Part shown: piece by piece, positions 47,829-56,610 of the stretch
How positions within the stretch are numbered: the first letter of the stretch is position 1
Layout: the number at the start of each line of letters is the position of its first letter
NCBI GenBank assembly: GCA_025642065.1
Contig: JAODUP010000141.1
Span: forward strand, 1,015,001-1,079,000
DNA from: Paralvinella palmiformis
Lineage: Eukaryota; Annelida; Polychaeta; Terebellida; Alvinellidae
Direction of reading: 5' to 3'
DNA length: 64,000 nt
Program-made: the position numbers and the translations under genes
Notes under the pieces: generated by a model
Seen by the model: only the letters and a program-made list of their open reading frames with translations
Databases searched by the model: none
What the model was told of the DNA's origin: nothing

Positions 47829-50800
47829 GTTTAATTGTGGTTAATCTGTCAATAAGCAATTCCCACATTGGACATGAACTAAGGAGCCTGGCAGGCTAGC
47901 TAACTCAACCTTTGGGGAGGCGATGTGTGTTCTGTTTATTTATGTATTATTCTGTAGCAATTAATCCTGTATAACTCTTAACATGTTAAGTAGTATTCTT
48001 AATCATATAATGATTAATAAGCGATTGTTAGTATTTAATATAGGATTAAATCAAATGGAAATCAGAATTATAATCCTGGGCTAACCAGCGTTTGTTTGTT
48101 TTTAGACCTTATAAATAGCCACTACTACCTTCAGTATGTGTTGATTTTAGGTGCCTTGGTGGGGGGATTATGAAATATCCAGCCAGTTGTCTATAACGGA
48201 ACATGACTGTTTACAGACAAGGTGACTTGTACCTCACACACCTGGATTAGCAGCTGGCCTCATATAGTACTGTATTTATTGCGATCAACAACTAATCCAG
48301 GTCAAATATAGGTTTTGGGCTCATTCCAAGCATACTTTCGAGTGGTGAAGGTTATAATGCAGATAGATTAATGTAGGAAATTACTGAAGAACTGGCCCTG
48401 TAAAATATGGGCCTGTATTGTTTTATCTCCATATAGATTTATGTGAATCAGGTAACAGTAAAGTATTGACAGTGTCAGTCATCTGACTAACACTCAAGAC
48501 TGAAAGAGGGTGATTTGTCTTGTTTTACAAAAATAAAACCAAATAACAATTTAGGTATTTAGTCCCCTTGTAATTGTATAGGAAATTTATATGAAAAAAG
48601 GGTATGTCTGTCAGTAATAAGTGAAAGTCAGTGATACATTTTTATCTGATATATTCCTCTCATAATATGGTTCATTAATCAGTGTGTGTGTGTGTGTGCA
48701 CGTTTGGGAGATTTATAAAGCAAATATATAGGACATGGTGTTGTTCATAATGTGTGCCTGTCTGTGTCTGCCCTATACACACAATATACTATTGTATTTT
48801 CAGGTATGAAGAAACCTTTGTTGATCTTTTAGAATTTGAATCTTTAGAATCATCCCAGGTCACTGACACTCATCTTTTAAGGTAAGTGATGAAACTGTTT
48901 AGAGAGAAAGAGAGAGAGAGACACACAATACAGATATATATTCTCAATATATGTGCTTGTTGTTTTACAATGTGAACTGTAACCTCATATTGTTCATGTA
49001 AACTTGTTGCCAATTATTTAAGATGTGGGTTATGGTACGTGTAATCAGTTTACAGCTTCATTACATTGTTTATCATCACTGGTAAAGCATAAAAACACTT
49101 CACTTGAAGAGCTTTGATTACAGCTGATGTATCACTCAGGAGAGACACCTTGGCTTAGCAAGAGCAGCTTCTGTACCAGATGTAGCCCGGGTTAAGGAAT
49201 ACCTACTGGGACTTGAACATTGGCCAGCCTTTGTGGCTAGGTGCAGAAAAAAATTATCTCGGTTAATTGATTTTGTGTTACACAATACTATAGTACTCTG
49301 GGCTAGCGTGCTATGTGTAATGCTGGAACAAACATCCCCATCTGAAGTGGTTTATGATATACTGTAATGTTCAGCTGTGGATGTGGGTGGCTAACTGGTT
49401 CACTGTTTGTTCTATTTTTGGTGTCAGTATTTTGTTGGCAATCTCTCGATCTGGAACTGTTTGTGTGCGCGCGCGCAGGTTATGAATCCATCCATCTGTC
49501 TACAACTCTCTGGGTGTCTGTCTGCTGGTACATCTGCCTCTATTTATCTGATATGTAAACTGTAAACAAGTTAGAAATAACGGTGCATTATTAGTATTGA
49601 CTATTTACATTTTATACACTGTGTAACATAAATACTGGACATGTATTATCCACTTTGAAATAAATACTCCATATCTAGGTAGGAAGTCTAGGCCTAAACA
49701 CTTGACCCTTAATAATGAAGCCTTCATGTTGCCAATGTTCACCATCCATACGTAATTAACTATAGCTCTATATTATTAAGCAGCAAGCCGGCAAACAGAC
49801 ATCATTGGGCAGGCTACACTCTGTGACCTTGTGTAAGTGGCTTCCTTTGTGGTGCAGTTTTCTATCATGCCTGCTGTTTGGTCTAGGGTTATATCAGTCC
49901 AGTGTCCTCAGTAACATCTGGGTCATAGCCCAATGTGAATCACACTCTGGCCTGATGGGTATTATGAAATGGGAAACACAAATAAACGAGTTATATGGTA
50001 TTAGGGGTCACTGACACTGATTTTTGTTGTTATCTAGACAAAACCCCATAGGATTAGAACTGTGGGGGGGGTTGTCCTGTAATGTTTCACATTTGCAGGG
50101 GAGATTTATGATAAGGGAATTTGTCTTGTATTCATTTTAGAATACATTATGCTGAATGTAATTTTGAATTAATTTAAATGCCCATTGAGATTAAACTGAC
50201 TATGAAAAAGTGCCTATCCCGAATGTGTACAGAGCAACTGTCAGCTGTTTTCTCTGCTATTTTAACCCTTGATACCAAAAATTTTAATTATTGCACAAGT
50301 TATGGAAAATTCCATGGCAACTTGATTATATGTCTGTTGATTATATTTACACTAAATCCAGTCCATGATAAGTAGCTTGTGTATATAATTGCCACCAGTG
50401 TTATACCTATGGTGGATGATATAATGTGTAAATTATACTACAGTCATCAGATGTGTGTGGCATTTTATGCCTTAATTAACTAATAAGCAATAAAAACCGC
50501 TGATATTAAACTAAAATTAATGCGATGTTGCATTGTGTACTTAATTCAAAATAAATATCTGCTTTTACTGAAGGTTATGATATGTTACTTTGAGATGTAG
50601 CATACGGTGTTGTTGTTGTAAACAATGCCTTGATAGGCTGGTTGGGAAAGGAAAGCAAGTGTCCAGAGGAACTGAAATGCATGTACATTCAAGGCTCTTC
50701 AATCACACGCTGCACATCTATTAAGACCAACACAGTAATTTACCAGGCTGGTAATTGTTGTGGTAATTGTCAAGTAGTGCCTTAACCACGACCCCCACAC

Positions 50801-52633
50801 CTATTTTTATTTGCAGATTTGCTGAACAGTTAGACATAATTCGTAACAGACACTCCAGAGTTGTGGAGACAATGGCAGAAGGCATAAAGGAATTTAAGGA
50901 GCAGTCAAGATATGACAGCTTCATGGACAGTATAATACAGTACTTCCTGGATCGCTTCTACATGAATCGTATCTCAATAAGAACACTGATCCACCAACAC
51001 AGTAAGTTGATGTTCCATATGCAGATTATGTGACTGCTTTCTGGTATTGTGTAGAATTAATTTTACAACACCCCAAAAGAAGGGTGCAATTAAGTACTGT
51101 AATGCAGATGTTATTGTGCTTTTGTGTCCATGCAGGCTGATGATTGTCAGAATCCAAGGTGTTACCAATGTTAACTTCTTTCTCCCAGGGTTCCAATGGG
51201 ATTCCCTCCCCTTCCAGATGGGTAACATAAAAAGTGAGATGGCCAATAAATAATATTCTAAAAGGAAGATATCTCTAAATTATTTAAATTATGAGGCACG
51301 TTTGAAACTGGAATGTATCCGTTTCAGCTGGAATTCTGATGTTGTCCTAGTTAGCATGGAATGCCTGATGTTGAAAGTGGTGTTATATACCGTAGGTCCC
51401 GGCCATCAAGCCGAGGTAATTTTTAGGCCTAAAATATCATGATTTATGGTAGTACCGTCCATTAAGCCGACCAAAAAATCGGATCTTTTTCCTGTAGTAT
51501 TTCCAGGTGACGTTTTGAATGCAGGAAATAGTTTTGTTTTCATAATTCATACCAATGTGTTTTGTATACTGTTAATAGATCAAGACAAATTATAACAATC
51601 ATTTACACAAACTGTTAGCGCATACGTAGGACCTCAGACTTAAATTAATGGCCTGATTAAACATTCATTGAACCGCATATGAAGTATGGGTATGAGTTGT
51701 CTCATTACCGATGCTGCCTTCGAATTGAAAGTCATGAAATGCGCTACTGAGTCCAACAACATTTATCCATAATTAGATAAATCAGATAATTCTACATATA
51801 AATATTGATTTTCATTATAAAGCCATGTATAATTATCATCAACTTGTTTCACTTCTATTTTCACTTCATGACTGCATGAGTTTAAATCAAAATGACGATT
51901 GATGTCCATTTGCATCTATATCTAGATCTAGACGGCTGCTAACACACTGAAATTTTTTATCCCGATTACTAAATTTCTTGACACTGAAATAGCACCGGCC
52001 ATTAAGCCGACTCCCCCAAAATGTTGACACAAACTATCTGCTTAATTTACCAGGACCCACCGTACTTGAGATTGTTTTCTTTTATCTGATCCATAGTAAT
52101 GATGTTATTGCTAATGTTACTACCAATCCTTTGTCATTTCAGTTTTGCTGTTCCATCCTTTAAGCAGTAAAAACAAAAACCAGAATGCTGCAATTGTTGG
52201 GGGTATAGACCAGGAGACAGATGTCCTAGCCATAGCTGAAGGTAGATAGAAATTATGTTAATAACACAGACTGTTAGTATGTTTGCTATGATCTGTGTGT
52301 GTATGTGTGTTATAGCACATAATGTTGATTCCAGATTCTTCTAAACATTTCTGACATAAAACTGTTAACCTTGATATTTTCTGGGCACTCAGATAGCACA
52401 GATGTGAGAGCATTACACTGCAAACCTCCAGGTTCTGGGTTCTAATCTGGTTCATACCTGTGTTTGTGGGATATTACTCTAAGGGGTCACCCCTTCACTA
52501 TATATCCCAGAATTGAGGCTGAGGCTAAACAATCTAATCAATCAATCAATCAATCAACCAACCAAACAGTTTCTTCGCATTTTAAGAATAAGTGTGAAAT
52601 ATATAAATGATCATGTCTCGGTGTTAAGATGTA

Positions 52634-52679
<46 letters not shown>

Positions 52680-54094
52680 ATTAACATATTAATATTTTAT
52701 CTTTCTAGATGCCTATGATAATGCACGATTTTTGTGTGAACAGTACTACATGGCTTCACCAGACTGTCAGTTTAAGAGTCTTAACAGTAAGTGTTGAGAT
52801 TGAGTATTGGAAAGTTTTGGTTGATTAATCAAAATTGTTTGTACGCACATGCAAACAAAAGCAGATGGACTAATTATTGTCACTTTCTCATTCCAGTTCT
52901 AGCAGAGAACCAAGATGAGTTGATCACTATGACCTACATACCTACTCACCTCTATCATATACTGTTTGAATTATTTAAGGTAATGTTTAACAAACAACTA
53001 ATTATTTGCTATACATTTTAGATCAATCGGGAATTAACTTATTAGTTAACTGCATTTGCGAATTGCAAATGAAATTTTTATCACCCCAACATTGTGCTTG
53101 ATTAAAATGGAGGTAATATTGAAGTAAATTGCAAATAATACCCTGTGACATTAAATTAATCTGTATATAATATTCAGGGAAAAAATTAAATCTAGAGGGG
53201 GGGGGGGGTTATTCCAGAACCAGAAAACCTGACGATTTGTGCTGGATCTCACCAGTAATTTAAAACATTCATTTGAGTTATTTAGCTTTTCTTGATTTCT
53301 TGAATATATTCTTTAATTTAATGTTAAGCGTCTCACCTAGATAACACACTCTACATTTGTCAGATAGTTACTCGCAGAATTAATATAGAAATAGGTGCAT
53401 ATTGTGTAGATAATATACGTTTTATTTTCACAGAATGCTCTTCGTGCCGTTGTGGAGTTTCACCAGGACAGTGACACCATCCCACCAATAGACGTGATGA
53501 TTTGTAAAGGTGGAGATGATGTGACCATAAAGGTAATTAATGTTAATTAGTATTTAGCTAATTGATTACTTTTGAGCTAATTGATATTCCCATGCGGCTA
53601 TGGTTTGGTTCTTTACGCTGGTATGTATATTTGCTATACATTTTTTTAAACACATTTAAATTTATAAGTCACCTTCTAGGATGCCAAGAGGCCTGTAACT
53701 GTTAGCCGTTTTCAGAATAGAACATTGTTCTTTGTCTTACATGACACATTTGTTATTGCATTATAAATATATCATGATGTATTAATATCATACTCAGAGA
53801 CTCTAGGGAGGCAGGATCCATAACAAACCTGATAGTGTTATATAATCAGATTAACAATTCTGGACTACATGATACCACACAGATACAAGGTTGAAGTCAT
53901 ATAATTGGCCTGTTTAGGTGGTGATGTACTCTTAATAGTTGTTAATATAATTTGTTGTCTACAGATGTCGGATCAAGGTGGTGGCATTCCCAGAGACAGG
54001 ACAGAACTGTTGTTTAACTATATGTACAGTACAGCACCTAGACCACCAAATCCTCAGGCTGCTTCTACCACACCACTGGTTAGTATCTGTGCAT

Positions 54095-54125
<31 letters not shown>

Positions 54126-54925
54126 ATAAAGCATTAAAAACTTCATTTAAATTGCTAAGATCTTTAAAGAGTAATTTCAGAGACCAGCAGCTTTTGTATA
54201 ATTGTTTTAGTATTGATACAGTTTAAATGTAACAGTTATTGGTGAAACACTTAATCTTTTGTCAATTTGAGAAAAGGTCTGATTTGTTTGACCACTTTTC
54301 ATTGAAATCCCCACATATGATGATAACCTAAATTTATCATGTATATTTCAGGCTGGATATGGCTATGGCTTACCACTGTCCAGGCTATATGCGAAGTATA
54401 TGCGTGGGAGCCTTTGGCTGAGCTCTGTTGAAGGTTATGGCACAGATGCTTTTGTTTATTTGAAGGTTAGTATAGACATGTGGTAATAATGGTAAATTTT
54501 ATCTGATGCACCTGTCTGTTCATTTATGTGTGTACTTAGATGTTTCTTTGTAATTATTTATATGTGAAGGAAAATCACCATTATATGATTGACTAAAGGT
54601 TGTTAACTGATGCTTTGTTTTGTGCTACTTTTGCCTCTCCAGGCACAACAGCCTGTATATGTAGTGGTGGCATTTTTAATTGCTATTTTATTTACACTTC
54701 CTACTACAGGTCGATCCAAAAGAGGCATCAGAAAACTTACCACTCTATAATAAGACTTCCCACAATAAGTACAGTCAGTCAGTCCCAGTCGGTGACTGGA
54801 GTGATTCAACAGTACGGACATGTCCGCAAGATTCCCACATCAACAATGTAAACGGCGCCAGTCTAAGTAAGCGCTCGTACTGCACCAGGGCTAATGGACC
54901 ACCACGGACCACGTATCGTAGTTAA
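40737..54925 (+). CDS. PDK: Pyruvate dehydrogenase kinase gene (11 common/alternative coding exons)
   Basis: Encodes a mitochondrial matrix kinase that phosphorylates the E1-alpha subunit of the pyruvate dehydrogenase complex and switches it off, limiting pyruvate entry into the TCA cycle. Common exons are 44827-44965, 48804-48881, 50817-51001, 52143-52241, 52709-52786, 52897-52979, 53434-53532, 53965-54078, 54352-54465 and 54710-54925; all introns are GT-AG and the frame is unbroken. With first exon 1b the product is 443 aa, with 1a 435 aa, close to the 406-436 aa of human PDKs. Motifs in 1b numbering: ELFKNALRA N-box (260-268), SDQGGG (298-303), AGYGYGLP (335-342), GYGTDA (362-367) and the C-terminal DW pair (401-402). 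The [18 protein letters not shown] and [14 protein letters not shown] blocks are typical of PDK rather than BCKDK. GHKL-type ATPase fold is known for the family. No catalytic residue appears lost. Confidence 0.97.
41990..42035 (+). promoter_or_regulatory. Paired CCAAT boxes upstream of PDK exon 1b
   Basis: Two CCAAT pentamers in the same orientation at 41999-42003 and 42028-42032 sit 97-130 bp before the exon 1b start codon, inside a stretch less AT-rich than average. That spacing fits an NF-Y-type proximal promoter, supporting an independent transcription start for exon 1b. No TATA box is evident. Inference only. Confidence 0.35.
42129..42255 (+). CDS. PDK: PDK alternative first coding exon 1b
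   Basis: The ATG at 42129 (context aagATGAGG) opens 42 codons plus one base, ending TTT G before GTGAGT. The peptide begins [14 protein letters not shown] and ends [19 protein letters not shown], which strongly resembles the PDK segment before the first conserved intron (an aromatic-rich YxxF, a Pro, then a Leu/Met-lysine helix ending FG). Splicing to 44827 restores Gly in phase. It lies 1.3 kb downstream of exon 1a and before exon 2, so the two exons would be mutually exclusive and promoter-driven. Confidence 0.87.
42400..42459. repeat. Paired (AT)n microsatellites in PDK intron 1
   Basis: Two AT runs, 42400-42420 and 42440-42459, separated by about 20 bp. Confidence 0.9.
44827..44965 (+). 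CDS. PDK: PDK exon 2
   Basis: Acceptor tctcacag and donor GTAAGT. It encodes [18 protein letters not shown] and continues to LVRGW, the N-terminal helical-bundle region that helps bind the lipoyl domain in PDKs. Enters in phase 1 and leaves in phase 2 (a split Trp codon). This is the shared acceptor for both first exons. The preceding intron carries a C-run near 44760. Confidence 0.97.
45500..45600 (-). mobile_element. SINE family D tRNA-like head in PDK intron 2
   Basis: On the minus strand, GTAGTTGATAGCACATTG (A-box region) precedes CAGACCTCCGGGTTGTGAGA and CTGAATCCCC (B-box region). Similar heads occur near 38.45, 38.9 and 52.4 kb. Confidence 0.5.
45672..45880 (-). mobile_element. SINE family V, diverged, in PDK intron 2
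   Basis: ACCACCTTTGTGCACATGGT, then CCGACCTCCAAAAGCAATGA and GATGAAACACCTGTCAGATA align with the 63.1-kb SINE; the head ends GGTTAGGCCATGGTGGCCCC. Confidence 0.75.
46614..46683. repeat. (AT)n with palindromic centre in PDK intron 2
   Basis: Two AT runs around a TAATATTAATATTA centre; can fold into a cruciform. Confidence 0.9.
47316..47367. repeat. (AT)n microsatellite in PDK intron 2
   Basis: Interrupted AT run after a short (TC)n stretch; a (GT)n of about 15 units lies at 47797-47828. Confidence 0.9.
48804..48881 (+). CDS. PDK: PDK exon 3
   Basis: Acceptor attttcag and donor GTAAGT. Encodes [18 protein letters not shown] and THLLR, continuing the N-terminal helical bundle. Trp and Arg codons are split at its two ends (phase 2 in, phase 2 out). 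Confidence 0.94.
49215..49425 (+). repeat. Interspersed repeat family C, copy 2 (PDK intron 3)
   Basis: Direct-orientation partner of 33935-34145: AATTATCTCGGTTAATTGAT, CTGAAGTGGTTTATGATATA, CTGTAATGTTCAGCTGTG and GGTTCACTGTTTGTTCTATT. Confidence 0.85.
50817..51001 (+). CDS. PDK: PDK exon 4
   Basis: Acceptor tttgcag and donor GTAAGT. Encodes [20 protein letters not shown] and [20 protein letters not shown]. The RNRH and [14 protein letters not shown] strings are PDK hallmarks; the latter is part of the H-box region. Enters in phase 2 and ends with one base of a split Ile codon. Confidence 0.97.
51388..52064. mobile_element. Non-autonomous DNA transposon in PDK intron 4
   Basis: Terminal inverted repeats: left TACCGTAGGTCCCGGCCATC then AAGCC; the right end in reverse reads TACGGTGGGTCCTGGTAAAT then TAAGC. 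TA flanks both ends. A subterminal motif CC(G)NCCATTAAGCCGA recurs at 51453-51470 and 51993-52010. No open transposase frame. TA flanks suggest the Tc1/mariner superfamily (pogo/Tigger-like), by inference. Confidence 0.72.
52143..52241 (+). CDS. PDK: PDK exon 5
   Basis: Acceptor catttcag and donor GTAGAT. Encodes [11 protein letters not shown] (first codon split) through [16 protein letters not shown]. This is the loop between helical bundle and ATPase domain, a region of variable length among PDKs. The donor is weaker than the others, but the phase-1 join to exon 6 is exact. Confidence 0.92.
52375..52465 (+). mobile_element. SINE family D tRNA-like head in PDK intron 5
   Basis: CTCAGATAGCACAGATGTGA then CAAACCTCCAGGTTCTGGGT and TCTAATCTGG: A-box- and B-box-like segments in the order and spacing of the 45.5-kb copy, opposite strand. 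Followed by (AATC)n at 52527-52560. Confidence 0.5.
52630..52680. repeat. (AT)n-(AG)n microsatellite 30 bp before PDK exon 6
   Basis: AT run then AG run ending about 30 bp upstream of the exon 6 acceptor; length changes here lie close to the branch-point region. Confidence 0.9.
52709..52786 (+). CDS. PDK: PDK exon 6
   Basis: Acceptor ctttctag and donor GTAAGT. Encodes [20 protein letters not shown] and QFKSLN. The A..LC(D/E)QYY.ASP pattern is conserved in PDKs just before the ATP-binding half. Confidence 0.95.
52897..52979 (+). CDS. PDK: PDK exon 7 (first half of N-box)
   Basis: Acceptor attccag and donor GTAATG. Encodes [20 protein letters not shown] then HILFELFK. The Glu and Lys of ELFKN begin the N-box that coordinates Mg-ATP in GHKL ATPases; the Asn itself is the first codon of the next exon (phase 0). 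Confidence 0.96.
53434..53532 (+). CDS. PDK: PDK exon 8 (N-box Asn)
   Basis: Acceptor tttcacag and donor GTAATT. Starts [12 protein letters not shown] and continues through [18 protein letters not shown]. Contains the Mg-binding Asn of the N-box. Phase 0 at both ends. Confidence 0.96.
53965..54078 (+). CDS. PDK: PDK exon 9 (DxGGG box)
   Basis: Acceptor tctacag and donor GTTAGT. Encodes [20 protein letters not shown] then [10 protein letters not shown] and TTPL. Asp of SDQGGG contacts the adenine in PDKs, and YMYSTAPRP is part of the ATP lid. Phase 0 at both ends. Confidence 0.97.
54095..54125. repeat. (TG)n microsatellite just after PDK exon 9 donor
   Basis: GT dinucleotide run starting about 20 bp into intron 9; it creates many cryptic GT donors. 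Confidence 0.92.
54352..54465 (+). CDS. PDK: PDK exon 10 (G2 loop and GYGTDA)
   Basis: Acceptor atttcag and donor GTTAGT. Encodes [20 protein letters not shown] and [13 protein letters not shown]. The GxGxGLP loop binds the ATP phosphates and the GT(D) motif closes the nucleotide pocket. Phase 0 at both ends. Confidence 0.97.
54710..54925 (+). CDS. PDK: PDK terminal coding exon 11
   Basis: Acceptor actacag; stop TAA at 54923-54925. Encodes [20 protein letters not shown], the GDW motif near residue 402, and a Ser/Thr/Asn-rich tail of about 40 residues ending TTYRS. The DW pair anchors the crossed C-terminal tails of the PDK dimer. No AATAAA lies within about 2.5 kb downstream, so the 3' end is undefined; candidate AATAAA hexamers occur at 57488 and 57683. 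Confidence 0.95.
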   Translation, partial: VDPKEASENLPLYNKTSHNKYSQSVPVGDWSDSTVRTCPQDSHINNVNGASLSKRSYCTRANGPPRTTYRS

Positions 54926-55199
54926 TCACACACACACCATGATGACTGCGTGACCAGATGTGGATAACTGTACGGTTGTGATGAAACCTTTTCGCTGATG
55001 TCATCATGTTTGTAATTTTTTATTTTATAATTCTATCCTGTCAGAGTTGGCTGTTAACTTCAGTGTGTTGTGCCTGTTGCATTTGGTATGTTGTGTATTT
55101 TCTGTACATTTGTTCTGCATCTCATGTATGAGCTATGTGTCTATGTATTGTAGCTGGGCATATGTATCTACTGTTTCTGTACTCTCATTCTATTGTATT

Positions 55200-55210
55200 T
55201 GTTTTGTGTT

Positions 55211-55243
<33 letters not shown>

Positions 55244-55290
55244 GTATATATGGTATCTGTCATATTTGTGTGTGTGTGTGTGTGTGTTGT
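55200..55290. repeat. (GT)n-(AT)n-(GT)n compound microsatellite in PDK 3' flank
   Basis: GT run, AT run at 55222-55245, then GT run at 55268-55287. Probably in the 3' UTR or just beyond. Confidence 0.9.
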
Positions 55291-55437
55291 AACCCCTGTA
55301 TGTGTCCATTATGTATGTTTTAAACATGCTTATTGTATGGTAGACAGATTTCGTCAATTATTGACACAAAATTTGGTATGGCGTTTCCTTCAGAAATACA
55401 AGCCACAGAACACCTGTGGTGAAGGTTGCAGTGAAGA

Positions 55438-55665
55438 CCTGTGTAATGCAGTGACTGTTTAGTTAAACCAGTATGTCAAGTTCACTGTTTTATTACACAG
55501 CTATGTGATGTAACAGTCATATAGTTGTTAAACACCTATGTATTGTAGTGACTAACTAAATGCCTGTGTAGCATGGTGACTGTTTAGTTGTTAACACCTG
55601 TGTATTGTTGTGACTATTTTGTTATACACCTGTGTAATAGGGTGACTGTTTAGTTACAAAATTCT
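55438..55665 (+). repeat. Degenerate tandem repeat (about 32-bp unit) downstream of PDK
   Basis: CACCTGTGTA(A/T)TNNNGTGACTGTTTAGTTA-like units begin at 55438, 55533, 55562, 55595 and 55627, with a further one at about 55967. Spacing is regular (32-33 bp) for the last three. Confidence 0.8.
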
Positions 55666-55979
55666 GTCATGTAGTCATTGTTCACTAGTATTGTCTATAA
55701 TGTTAAGTGTGTATGTATATGTGTGTGTGTGTGTGTGTGCTCACACATAAACATGTATTTAAGGACCTTTATGGCTGCCACATTCATAGAATACAATGGT
55801 ATCAATGCAGTACACTAGTCTAGTGACAGCTAATGATCTTGTAACTCTGTCATGTAGCATTATAACCTCACTGTAGTACACTTGTGTTGTATTGTAGTAA
55901 CACAGTAAGATGTCTGGTGTGTGTTATAATTGCTGAATAAGACATACGTGTAGCATGATTTGGACCCTGTATAACACCT

Positions 55980-56010
55980 GTGTAATAGAGTGATTATTCA
56001 GATACTTAAA

Positions 56011-56047
<37 letters not shown>

Positions 56048-56452
56048 TTGGTTTATGTAATTTGCTGGTCAGTATTCGTATAATATGGTAGGTGTTCTAT
56101 TACTGTCTGTGATTGTTCTATTTGATTCCAATTCTATGACAGACCCATATTTGTTGATTAATCTGATTGTTTTTTTTAATAGATTTTTATTTTCAATCAA
56201 ACAGATTAATTTAACAGTTATGATAAGATTGGCCAAACTGTAGCCGTGTTTATGTATCTATATTAATGTTAAGTCCTTACATTGGGTCAAGGCCATTTTA
56301 ACTTAAAAGATGTGTTTGTTTATTTGTTTGTATTTGCTATTGCTTATCTTCTGTATAACTGCATTTCTGCTCCTTGTACCTACATTCAATTTGGGATGTC
56401 TTTCTCTATATCTGTGTATGCCTTACAATGCAACATATCTAATCTGTCAATC

Positions 56453-56494
<42 letters not shown>

Positions 56495-56572
56495 TATATA
56501 TATATATAAGCCTGTTGGTAAGGTGCAACAAAGCAGGGCAACCAGTGACTTGGTTAATCTAATTATGAACCT

Positions 56573-56605
<33 letters not shown>

Positions 56606-56610
56606 TCTGC
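55980..56610. repeat. Three (AT)n microsatellites
   Basis: AT runs at 56016-56045, 56457-56508 (with a TGATG break) and 56576-56604. No gene seen here. Confidence 0.9.

Noticed and set aside
54603..54821. Antisense open frame over PDK exon 11
   Set aside because: Shadow of the PDK coding frame; no start context or splice support.
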